Positions 1-10,000 of a DNA stretch of 28,841 bases are shown piece by piece; within the stretch, counting starts at the first letter, position 1, and the number at the start of each line of letters is the position of its first letter. The position numbers and the translations under genes are program-made. The stretch spans positions 1 through 28,841 of the forward strand of contig JAWQRN010000508.1 of NCBI GenBank assembly GCA_033557685.1, in the 5' to 3' direction. The notes under the pieces are model-generated. The model was not told the origin of the DNA. It saw nothing but the letters and a program-made list of their open reading frames with translations, and made no database searches. The stretch comes from Sperchopsis tessellata. Its lineage: Eukaryota > Arthropoda > Insecta > Coleoptera > Hydrophilidae.

Positions 1-500
1 AAAGATGTCATCCCGTTGCAAAGCGAAAGGGTTTATCAGATCCCTTGTTCCTGTGGTAAGGTATATATTGGAGAAACCAAGTGTATGATTGCTACTCGTT
101 TAAAGGAGCACAAATGCTGTCACACCATTATGTTCAAGATACTAAAGTCTTAGCTCAGGAACCTTCTTATTTTCCCAGAAAATTCCGAGAAGCCATTGAG
201 TTTTATATAATCGCACCAACAATATCAATAGGGACAATGGTTTTCAACTACCAATTGCTTGGTGAATCCCCCTCTTTCCTGTACTCGGCAAAAATCGCCC
301 GAACGCAAAGGCCATGTGCTAGTGCGCATCCCCCACTCCAGTCCTTGCCTATATAAGCATGATTCGGCCAAGTTTGAATCAGTGCAGTGAATTCATTCAT
401 TGAAGTAACATGACTCGCCTTGAAAATGTCCCTTGCAACAGTCGATGCATCATCAGCACTTGTCAGAGCTTCTACACGGTTTCCACTCGGAAACAACATT
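1..500 (+). mobile_element. Penelope-like retroelement, degraded 3' end (GIY-YIG endonuclease tail plus terminal unit)
   Basis: Frame 1 from base 1 reads a GIY-YIG-type endonuclease segment: VYQIPCSCGKVYIGET, then a TRLKEHK stretch, up to a stop at about 150-152. After frameshifts the homology continues as YFPRKFREAIEFYI (about 168-210) and NINRDNGFQLPIAW (about 221-262). This order (IPC.CG..YIGET, R.KEH, REAIEI, N.DNG..L...W) is the known C-terminus of the Penelope-like element polyprotein, which carries reverse transcriptase followed by the endonuclease. The reverse transcriptase lies upstream of the window. The downstream part (about 400-500) is a terminal unit shared with copies at 3141, 10700, 17231, 21064 and 28413. 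The copy is dead because of stops and frameshifts. It sits inside an intron of the tectonin gene in the same orientation as that gene. The family call is firm; the exact 3' boundary is approximate. Confidence 0.85.
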
Positions 501-740
501 CATACATTTAATTTTGTAATTATTATTGTCAGTTATTAGTGTTATGAAATATAGCTTATATACTAATCAATATATGTACAAACTTTGGACTTCAGTATAT
601 TATACTCATTCAAAAAATTATTGTGTGTATATAGACATAAGTATTTATCTATAGTAAGCATTATCAAAGATCACATTTATACTTTCTTTGATAATTTATA
701 TTTTCCAAACTTTGAATAATGATTAACTATTTTATTTTAG

Positions 741-2683
741 GGTACTAAATGGGAACATGTTAGTTCAGATCAAGCACTGAGTAGTCTAAGTTGTGGTCCG
801 TTTAAACAAGTTTGGGCTACAGGAAAAAATGGCTGTGCTTACTGGAGGTTGGGTATAAAAGAAGATATACCACAAGGTGAAAAATGGTACTGTGTTGAAC
901 CCCCTAATAGTGCCCAACTGAAGCAAGTTTCTGTTGGTCAAGCAGGAGTATGGGCTTTAGACAATAAAGGACGTCTCTATGTCAGAAAAGAAGTTACTGA
1001 TGTATTTCCAGAAGGAACACACTGGCAATGCATCACAATTGATCCTCCTCAATTAAGTATGATTTGATTGAAACTATTTTAAAATGTTTTAATTAAATAT
1101 ACTCTTTTTGCTTTTGCAGATTCAGCGCCAAATACAACGGCATTTAAACATATAAGTACTGGGCAAAAAGAAGTTTGGGCAACTACTGATGGTGGAGTTA
1201 TTTTAAGAAGGCTAGGAATATGCCCAGAAAATCCAGCGGGTTCTGGATGGGATATAGGAATCGCTGTAAGTAGTCAAATAATAATAACAACTTCATCGGA
1301 GTAATAATAAAATATATATGAGCTTATACTGGTCAAACCACAACCAGCGGAATATGTTCGGAATCACAGAAAAATCCGGGAAGAAAATTAAAAATGGCAA
1401 AATAAATTGAAAAAATTTATTAACGATTGCAAAAAGTGTTAAATAAAATATAAAACATTTTTAACTAAGTGTTTTAAACATCATCCTTTTCATATTCTTC
1501 TCTGTACCAACTGCAGCTAATTCTGAATTGGAAGAATTGCAACATTAGAGTGAATTTCCTCCTAATGAACATCAACTTCTGTGCCATCCAGTGCATTACT
1601 TTGCTACACTTCTTGAACGATTTTGCACAATTGTGTCAGAAATATTTTGCCATGCTGTTTACATCGATTCTACAACTTTGGACCAAGGTGCTTTTTACAT
1701 TTTTCCTGAATCTGTCAATGAGTGGTTGTTTTCAAGTAGCGATTTCTCTTATTCTTTTCCGACTAAATCTTTAAAGGACTTGTTTACTAAAACATCCAAT
1801 GGATGTAACTGGCTCATTATACCACTCGGTATTGTAACTAAATCAAAATTGATTTGCCTCAGTTTATTTTTTACTCCATCAGTCAAGTGTCCTTTAAACA
1901 CATCAAGTACAAGCACATTAGGCAAACTGTAACTTGTTTTCATGCCCTAAAAATTGAAAAAAGTGCGTTTTAGAATTGGGTAAATTCGGTAATACATAAA
2001 TACATTTCAATAATATTTAAAGAAAACGAAAAGTGTTCCATTTTGAAAAAATATTAAGAAATTGTCCAAGGAAATACCAGTTTATTTAAATTGCTTTATT
2101 GAGCAATAGCTGACATGTTTTGAGGCACCTGCCTCATCTTCAGGGCTGAATTAAGATGTAAAGGTTGATTCAAAATCAAAAACCAAAGGGTAATGGAAAC
2201 AACGACTGCAGAGAGAATAATTATTGGACAAACAAGCTTTTTTTAATAATATTTAACACAATTAAAAATTTAAAGATTGTAAAAAAAACATAATGTTCAG
2301 AAAATTTCAACTTTTGCTCGATGATTTTTCTTGAAATGTAGAACACATCCAACAAATTCAATTTGCTGTGTATATGACCACAATTTGTTAAATGTTTAAG
2401 GGGACATGTTAAGTTTATAGTAGGTGGACTTAAGAGAATATTTGATTATTGCCAGATTTTTCTGAAAGTCATCGATTAACCATGGTTGAAATATTGCTTG
2501 GAGAGGTACATAATTCATGACTGTCAATATCAAAATCGTGATATTTAAGAAAATCTGTACTAAACTTACATTTTTTATATTATTATTGTATTATAAATAT
2601 ATGTTGAATATCACCTACAAGGATTATTATTTTTTTTTTTTTAGGGTAATTGGCAGCATATTAGTGTCAACGCTTTAAACTGA
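741..2683 (+). CDS. TECPR1: Tectonin beta-propeller repeat protein (TECPR1/Pex23-like), last three exons
   Basis: Exons are 741-1056, 1120-1265 and 2645-2683 (TGA stop 2681-2683). Acceptors end in ttttag, ttgcag and tttttag; donors are gtatga and gtaagt. The 316-nt exon leaves one nucleotide, which the next exon completes, and the 146-nt exon ends in phase 0. The product has at least three tectonin-type blades: a W-x-x-V/I-S start (KWEHVS, GNWQHISV), then VWATGKNGCAYWRLGI, VWALDNKGRLYVRK and VWATTDGGVILRRLGI, with P.G..W linkers. TECPR1 in vertebrates tethers autophagosomes to lysosomes and recognises damaged membranes; Drosophila Pex23 is the named insect relative. That role is known for the family and not shown here. 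The N-terminal part (dysferlin and PH domains in TECPR1) lies upstream of the window, so the exact orthologue cannot be proven. Introns hold a Penelope-like fragment and a pogo remnant. Polyadenylation probably follows 2912-2917. Confidence 0.85.
1475..1990 (-). pseudogene. Pogo/Tigger-type DDE transposase remnant
   Basis: On the minus strand, 1943 to 1749 encodes a DDE-superfamily segment with VLVLDVFKGHLTDGVK, then LRQINFDLVTIPSG, then SQLHPLDVLVNKSFKD. This is the LLVLDSF..HL....K ... IP.G.TSQLQPLDV..NK.FKD block typical of pogo/Tigger transposases (DDE_1 domain), including the aspartate of PLDV. Further along (about 1740-1480), in shifted frames and through stops, are LTDSGKM, VESM.TAWQNIS and a SFKKC segment, matching the usual C-terminal tail. 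The N-terminal helix-turn-helix and catalytic core are missing, so this is a fragment. It lies in the intron between the last two visible tectonin exons and opposes that gene. No terminal inverted repeats were found. Confidence 0.8.
2112..2143 (-). other. Hammerhead-ribozyme-like motif
   Basis: The minus strand reads CTGAAGA, then TGAGGCA-gg-TGCCTCA, then AAAC and ATGTC. The first block fits the hammerhead CTGANGA core. The middle is a perfect 7-bp stem with a 2-nt loop, or 6 bp with a 4-nt loop. The tail differs from the GAAAC core by one possible CpG-type G-to-A change (TCGAAAC to TCAAAAC). Penelope-like elements are known to carry hammerhead motifs near their ends, so this is probably the end of a decayed element. 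There is one more base between CTGANGA and the GC-rich stem than in a canonical hammerhead, and catalytic activity is doubtful. Confidence 0.4.
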
Positions 2684-2911
2684 AGATTGCATAAATATGC
2701 ATAAAGCAAAGGTTACCATTTATTCTGCGCATCTCAAAAAGTACTTTCGTGTTTGTGATTAATTTGGCTGTTTACATTTTATATGTTTTAATTTTATTGG
2801 CATTATTTGTAACTAACTTATCAGATGCTATAGTTAGCTAATCAATACTGTTATTATATATTTTTTAATTAGTGTACTCTTATTTCAAAAATACAGCTTT
2901 GTATTTTGTCT

Positions 2912-2917
2912 AATAAA
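2912..2917 (+). terminator. Polyadenylation signal of the tectonin gene
   Basis: AATAAA lies about 230 bases after the TGA stop of the tectonin gene, in an AT-rich 3' UTR with no competing coding signal. It is the first AATAAA after the stop and is the likely cleavage signal. Confidence 0.55.
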
Positions 2918-3114
2918 CATATTTAAATTATTTTTTATTTATTTATGTCCACTTACCTTTTTCTTATAAACTAAACATAAAATCATCTTAAAATAAAGTG
3001 TATTGGATGTTAACTTTAGATATGACCATAATTTTTCTGTAATATAATGCAAATTTCATGATCATTGGTGTATCTTATAATTATAGCAGCTTCATTGAGC
3101 ACTGTAACAGCCAT

Positions 3115-3245
3115 TTTACACACAGCAGTAGCATCACTCACCTTGAAAATGTTCCTTGCAATAGTGAACGAAACGGTGCCACTTTTCAGAACTTCTAGAT
3201 GGTTTCCACCTGGAAAATATAGATAATAACCGTGGAAATCTATAA
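3115..3245 (+). repeat. Penelope-type terminal unit, copy 2
   Basis: The segment starting at about 3132 aligns with 407-500: both have a gtarcatsactcrccttg run followed by AAAATGTYCCTTGCAA. Here the stem GTTC/GAAC encloses cttgcaatagt and is followed by an intact GAAAC. Further shared blocks are CAGARCTTCT, GGTTTCCAC and a terminal TATAGATAATAACCG at 3219-3233; the last recurs inverted at 20898-20916 and 28344-28362. No protein-coding part of the element is left here. Confidence 0.65.
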
Positions 3246-4555
3246 TTGAAAGTTCACAATAAACAACGCAGTATAGTGTTTCGAACTGAAGGTATGTAGG
3301 GATACTGATGCAAAATCTTACATCTATGCCATTCATCTGGTGTGTAAAAAATTTCAGCGATTTTAATACAAATATTATTTTTTAATTTCTTTAGCAAGTG
3401 TTTTAATAGTTTTTTAATCATCTCGAGTAAAACCCACATATTGAATGTAATGCAGTTTGCTTATAATATACAAACTTTATCATATGTGAAATATAAAATG
3501 AACAAATTGATCACTAAATTTTGTTTGAAGCGCAATGACAATAGCGCATATAAATCCAATTAGTGCAAAATTTTCTACTTTGTGTATATTTTACTATATC
3601 TCCGCACTAAGTGGTGGAGGGCTAGCGACCTCTATGGCATTTTGTAGAAGTAAAATTACACCACGTAAAAATCACCTACCTTATCAACTACTTATGCACT
3701 TATAGCGCTAATACATATTGTATTGAAGTATTACTTCGTTTAAAATCATATGAAAAGCTCAACTAATAAAAATGAAATGATATAAATGCCCAAACTATAA
3801 AATATAAACGGTCAGTTTTGCATTTGGTAGTTTCATATTTCCACCATTTAAGAGTTGAAAATCTCAGTTACTACAGTAGTAAAATTAATTTAAAAATATT
3901 TTACGACAAAATTATAAACGATTAGCTTCATGTTCAAAATATAACCTTCACATATTATGTAACTTTTAAGATGAACCTTACTACTTTACACACTAATATA
4001 TTAAATTATTACTATAGGAAAAAAAACTTTTTTCAATTATACCATGTCCTCACAAATAACCTTCGTAAACCCCGTAATATAATGTTCAATAGCATCTTAT
4101 ACTGCTTCAGCAGAAGTAAAACCCTTTCCATTGAGATGCTTTGTAATGTTATTGAATAAAAAATGTAACTCTCTGTGCTTATTTATCTTCTGAACTTGTT
4201 TTGTCGTATGAACCAAACAATTGTCATGCAGCAACATATTTTCCCAATAAAAAAGGTGTTTTTCTCCAATGTACATTGTAAGTATAGCATGCTACTCCCT
4301 TTAGCTCTCCACTTACCTTATATTGTCTTTTTTGTTTCGCAAGTTGTCGCGTCGAAATGAGAATCCGTCTTATTCAATGCAGTGTTAATTGTCAACACTT
4401 GAGAGTATAATAAGGTAAGATAAATTTTATTTTTCACTAAAACATATAAACTTTTACATGTTGAAAATGAAATATTTAATTTTCAATATGACTTACAGTC
4501 TTTACAAAGGATTAACTTTTTGTAAACTAATGTATTTACCACATTTTTTTAACAG
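3246..4555. other. AT-rich spacer without recognisable gene
   Basis: I see no open frame with protein-like composition. The short frames (for example 3971-4159 and 4175-4360) are low-complexity. A somewhat less AT-rich patch at about 3597-3660 looks like the edge of an unclassified repeat, but I could not assign it. Confidence 0.4.
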
Positions 4556-5498
4556 TGCACGGTGTAGGTCTGTTACTGTTAGAGACAATAGGCGCAAAGT
4601 CCAAGTTTACTTGAAGAAGCAGATGGTATATTATTTCTTAATTTTTTCCTAATTAACTTGCATAATAGTTTCATTATTTTATCTTAGTCTTACTTTATTT
4701 AATATTTTCACAGTTTGTGCTCTCTATTTTATCATTACATTTATTTTATTATTCTGATTGCTGAGCAGATGACTTCGGATAACGTTAGACAGTGTTTGAT
4801 TTTATTGGAAGATGCGACCCATGTTGACAGCAAGCTGTATGTGTACATAGAGGTTTCTTGTATACACAACTAGATTTAGTGACATACTGTTTTGGTCTTC
4901 TGCAAGGTCCACATAAGACTTTAATCTAGTAGACAATACAGGAGTTTGAGGACTTTGTTTACTAAGGTGGCCGAGGTTTGGATATAGATTTTGGTCGTCT
5001 TGTTGCAGATTTTGGGCCAGGCCTAGCAGGCCTTCTACAAGGTCCACGTAAATCTGTCAAGTCCTAGATCTAAAATAAAGCAAGAGAACTCAAGTTTATG
5101 TTAATGCAATGTTGAGGAGTAGTTGGCGCGGTGTTTTTAGTTGTTTCATGGTCTATGCTTAAATTATTCTCAGTGCCATTATTTTATTTTGTTCATAACT
5201 TATCATATCAGTTCATAATTTATTTGAAATATTCATTGCAATGAAATTTTATTCATCATGTTTGTTTATTTGCTAAGTTGCTATCTAATATTCTCTTGTA
5301 TTTGAATACTATAAACTTTCTGGAATTTTCTTAATAACTGTAAAGTGTTAATTTTCCGCTCATGTTCAGTTACAGTAAAACGTCCATTTAAGTGATCACT
5401 CTTTCCATTTTTCGTTTTCTTTTGTTGGGCAAAAACTGGTTTTTGAACAGGTCCCGGGTTTGCAAAGCGGACCAGAACAATTGACCATGCTTATTAAG
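4556..5498 (+). other. Three exon-like segments of an unidentified gene or gene relic
   Basis: Three segments are bounded by plausible splice signals. 4556-4625 follows ttttttaacag and precedes gtatat; it encodes ARCRSVTVRDNRRKVQ and then VYLKKQM. 4769-4852 follows ttgctgagcag and precedes gtttct; it encodes MTSDNVRQCLILLEDATH and then VDSKLYVYIE in phase 0. 5451-5498 follows tttttgaacag and precedes gtaagc; it encodes VPGLQSGPEQLTMLIK in phase 0. The composition (charged, non-low-complexity, phase-compatible) is better than the surroundings. I do not recognise the protein and see no start, stop or further exons, so this may be a decayed gene, part of a repeat, or chance. The third segment is also one copy of a direct repeat, which weakens the exon reading. 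Confidence 0.2.
4885..5065. repeat. Imperfect direct repeat, period about 135
   Basis: TTCTGCAAGGTCCACATAA at about 4898-4916 recurs as TTCTACAAGGTCCACGTAA at about 5033-5051. Between them is a third, weaker TTTTGGTCGTCTTGTTGCAG-like piece. On the minus strand the two copies read VDLVEGLL and VDLAEDQN within one open frame (4802-5047). The open frame is probably repeat-derived; I could not assign it to a family. Confidence 0.35.
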
Positions 5499-5612
5499 GT
5501 AAGCACATTACCATAAAGATTATTTTCTATGCTGAGGGATGGCAATCCTATTTTATTCCCTGTTTTGGTTTGGTTTTGGACAATAGCTACCGGGTTTGCA
5601 AAGCGCACCGAT
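5440..5612 (+). repeat. Direct repeat, period about 136 (PGFAKRT-coding)
   Basis: CCGGGTTTGCAAAGCG occurs at 5454-5469 and again at 5590-5605, each preceded by a GGTTTTGGACAAT- or GGTTTTTGAACA-like run. In one frame the copies read PGFAKRTRTIDHAY and TGFAKRTDKVEQVY, so they look like a duplicated coding block. The second copy runs into an open frame (5529-5969) rich in F, L and Y that has no recognisable domain. Confidence 0.4.
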
Positions 5613-7008
5613 AAAGTTGAGCAAGTTTATCACGATAGACACTTTACTACTAACCAAAACATTTATTTTCGTGCACACGTAATCACTGTGGACGTAAAAT
5701 ACCGTTGGTCATATTTTTATCCTGTTGTTTGTCAATTACTATGTGTTGTATTTATATATCCTTTTAGATTAATTAAAACACAGATACGGCTGTGTATTTG
5801 GTTCAATAGACGGCTTAACTTTTTTTCTTGTCTTTTTTTATTACATATAAATGTTTGTCCACTCTACCTACGTACTTGGAAGTTACATTTATTTATGGGT
5901 CCTTCTTTATTTTCACTTAAGGATTGCGCTATTTTACTTTACCATCTGAGTATCTTCGGTAAGGTATAAAAGTCTCAACGAGAGGTTTGTTTCAATATAT
6001 ATATATATACATATATATTTGGAAAAAAGTTTTGAAGAAAATAAAGCGATGTGGTAAGATTAATTGATGTTGTGAGCAAAATACTATTTTCATTTATTTC
6101 TTAGAAATTTTTTTAAGGTATACAAATATATCACTGCATACTCGCCAAAACTCTTTTGAACATAACTAGAGCTTCCGTTGAAAAACCTGAAGTTTCTTAT
6201 AATAATATTAATACTTTTTCTCCGAAGAAAAATATTGAGTTCATTTTCCTCTCGAAGAAATCTACCAAATATAAAAGAAAACGCGTCAACATTTAATCTA
6301 TAAAATAAACAGCTAGATCTTATTTCATATCACGTATAAAGATCACTGAGTTCTTCTATACTTTTTAATACTTTGCCACAAGTAACGTGTTATGAACAAC
6401 TCGGCTTTTAACATAAATCTATTATAGTTACAAAAGCACTTAAAACTTTACTTAGATCACAGTCAGGTTTTCGAAAAACCAAATAATTATTCTATATATA
6501 TTTTCTAAGAGAATAGCAAAAATTAAATCCTCATGCCAAGAAATTAGTATGTAATGAAATCCATCAATAAAGTGTAGCTTATAACGTCTCCATAACAATA
6601 TATTCTTATTCTAATCGTATCATTTGAAAGATGAACGACCTTAATTTCGCGGCATTTTACCGCTTTGTGCAATTTATACAACATCGAGGGCTCCTAACTA
6701 AAGTTTAATTCTACCACTTTGAGAAGCACTGCTTTAATCAACTGATTTCAAGGACGTATCTGTGACATTAAAGTAATTTCTTGTATACACAAGAATTACG
6801 CTATTATGTAGTATTACGATGTTTGATAAATAACTTTCATGTATTATTATAACAATGAAAATTAAACAAATAATATTGTGACCAACAGTGTCCCGTATCA
6901 AAGGTTAAAGTTCAATTATAGCGCATTGTTTAAATAAAAATGATTTTAATAAGTGACAAATTATGTAGCTAGTTTCTTTGTGCGGTAACTCCCTAATTTT
7001 GATCAAAA
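5613..7008. other. AT-rich spacer and upstream region of the DHRS7B-like gene
   Basis: No gene is visible apart from the tail of the unassigned open frame ending at 5969. A short (TA)n microsatellite lies at about 5995-6018. The last 150 bases before the ATG at 7009 should contain the promoter and 5' UTR of the dehydrogenase gene, but I see no clear TATA box or initiator. Confidence 0.4.
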
Positions 7009-10000
7009 ATGGTTGTTGAAGAAAAAAAGTCTCAAACCTGGACTATTTATAATTATGTGAGCCACCTGTCGTTAGCTATAACTATACCATGGATTTTCTA
7101 CAAAGTATTAAGAGCTATCTACGTTGAAAGGATGGTTACAAAGTTATTTGGAAAAGTAAGGTTATGTTTGTATTTACTTTGTAATTAGAACATGAAAACT
7201 TCATAAAAAATTAAATTAATCCCATATTTTTATATTCCACTTAGTTATTGATATATTAATTAGATTTATTTCTGCATGCGTTTAAACTTATCAGTTATTC
7301 AGTATATTTTGTAACATTTCTGTGTATTCATTGCGAAGTTGAATTTCTGTATTATATATGCCAATTCGTGACAAAATTGTGTGGTTAGTAGGGATTTGAG
7401 TGGGTTATAAAATTCCTATATATGAGGAAGATGCGCCTTATTTGTGGTTGAAATATTAGCCTGAACTCTATAGATAGGGTTGAAAATCAATTGAGTTTGT
7501 CTTATAGACAGCTTTTAAATTCAAGATTTATTTTTAGGTAGTCGTCATAACTGGTGCTAGTTCAGGGTTAGGTGAAGCTTTGGCACATGAATTTTACAAG
7601 CAAGGTGCTCAAGTAGTATTATGTGCTCGTAGAAGACAAGAATTAGATCGAGTTCGAAACGATCTGTTAAATACACATCCAACAGTACCTGTGACATATC
7701 CGCCAATAATAATACCTCTTGATTTGAGTGACACAAATGCCCTTCCAGGTCATGTAAAAAAAATACTGGAAATTACCGAACACATTGATATTCTCGTCAA
7801 TAATGGAGGGGTTTCACATCGAGGCACTATTATGGAAACTGATCTAGATGTGGATATGAAAATTATGCAAGTGAATTATTTTGGGGCGATAGCATTAACT
7901 AAAGGTAAGTTTTAGATTGTTTTAGAAAACCTTTCTTAAAGACCCTTTTGATAAAAATACTTTAAGATGACTAACGAAGTATAACTAATTCAAAGATATA
8001 ATCCTCACTACCGGAAGTTTTATTAAAGTCAGCGTCAAAGGGACTATTGATTCTTATGCTAAATCAGTTTTCAATATTGGTTTAACTACGAAAACCCAAC
8101 TGCATACCTCGCATAGTACAGTATAAGTGTTTTCAACAGAAAAAAATGGGATATAAAATCTAACCCTTTTGTGAAGTGCGCAAAGGTGGGCTACAAGCAA
8201 TCTACCTCATACTAAATAGACTAAACACAGCATACTCAAATATACGCTATTTAAATATCCTAACTTTCTTTTAATTACCTTGTGAATACTTGATGGCAGT
8301 GAAGTTTTTGCATGGCAATTTGCTGCATCCTATATCTAAAATATATAAAAACCATTAACAATAAATTTTATCTTAAATGTATTACGCTATATATTACACA
8401 TATAAAACACAATGTTTGATGAAAAATCAACAAACAATAATGTGTCCAGAGAAAGAGTATTATGAGAATAATAATGTCTATTATTAAAAATAATATACAC
8501 TCAAAATAAAGAGAGCAAAGATCAGGTGATTTCTAGAATGGAATCTTCTGTTTTTCCACTTAAGCCTATTATTTTAGAGTTTTAAATACTAAAATAAAAT
8601 GCTGCTACAAATACAGCCTGAATAAAAATTGTATAACACAAAATTAAAACAATATAGATTTATAAAATAATAGCTAACACATTTATATGCATTTATGTAT
8701 TGAAAATAAAAAAAATCTCTTTAATGCCCTCTTAAAGCCATCAAAATCCAGAAGATTATTGATATTATGAAACCCAGTCCTGAATATGAGACATCCAAAG
8801 TATGAAGGTCATATTTCAGCTATTATGGAACGATCTACAGCTACACAATCTCTTTTATCTTATAACATCTCGTATCAAATTGTTGGATGCCCTATATAAA
8901 TTTTAAACAAGAATTCTGTATGCTGAATGCTGTAAAATTTCCACAATATATTTAATCACAAAAATAAATTTAGCTTAAAATTTAATTATTGCAAAGCAGG
9001 GTTTTTAATTTCTGACTCTGGACAAAACAAATCACCTCATCATATGCCTTTTGTAAGCATCTTAAGACCTAATCATAGAGAAATTACTTATTACCAATAC
9101 AGAGATAACTATTTACAGCTGATAAATTACTCAGTTGGTTAATTGAATGTTGTATGGTATAGAGAAAACGGCTTCAATGTAAAATTTATTACACATTTAC
9201 AATTATTATTTCTTAAACCTATTGTAAGTTTCCTTCATCTTTACCTTTTTCGTTCATTATTATAAAAAAATATTTTGTGATAATAATAAGGGTTGAACTA
9301 ACTCAAAGTATCCATAAAAGTTTTAAAAGTAAATTTAGCCATCTTAAATACAAGTATACAATTTATAAAGAAAAAGAGTATACATCTGCTGTTTGTTAAG
9401 GTCAGTATCATTGGAGCAGCTCTACAAATTCTCATAGGAATATCTCTTACATCGTTAAGGGGTACGTTTTCTTTTAAACCAATTAACTTCATCCATTTAG
9501 ATTGATCTTGGGTTTGTGCGATGTGTATTCCATAGAAAATTGTTGCTCCTCCATCGAATAAACATTCTACAAACCCTACTACTGTCCATGGTAAATAAAA
9601 AAGTAAGGCCATGCAATATTTAATTTTTATATGGTAGCCCAAGACTATACCTACTGCCCCAATCAACCAAAAGGAGTCTAATATTATTTTGGTTTGGAGT
9701 AAAATTTTTACGATATGCTGCCATCGTGCTTTATCTGGTAAATTAATATCTTTTCTCAGTTCATTTTTTTCTGGTAAAATCTCGTTTAATGTGTCTATTT
9801 TACATACCGAACTATCGTGCAAGTAAGTTACATAAACATAACCATTGTAAGTACCTTTTAGGTTCGTGCAAAAGAAGAGTTCATTGTATATGAGACATTG
9901 GTACATCGAAAAAATTGATTCACTTATACAGAATATAAAAGCAAAAGCAATAAGAAGTTCATACTTGTTTCGTTGGGATATTTTTTTACAAATATACATT

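Noticed and set aside
1550..1932. Plus-strand open frames over the pogo remnant
   Set aside because: They are shadows of the minus-strand transposase fragment and have no domain of their own.
3016..3336. 106-codon minus-strand frame over the Penelope-type unit
   Set aside because: The unit is a non-coding terminal repeat on the plus strand; the translation matches nothing and the frame is incidental.
5529..5969. 146-codon plus-strand frame with many F, L and Y
   Set aside because: Its start overlaps a direct repeat, and the rest is AT-driven hydrophobic composition without a domain. I do not call it a gene.
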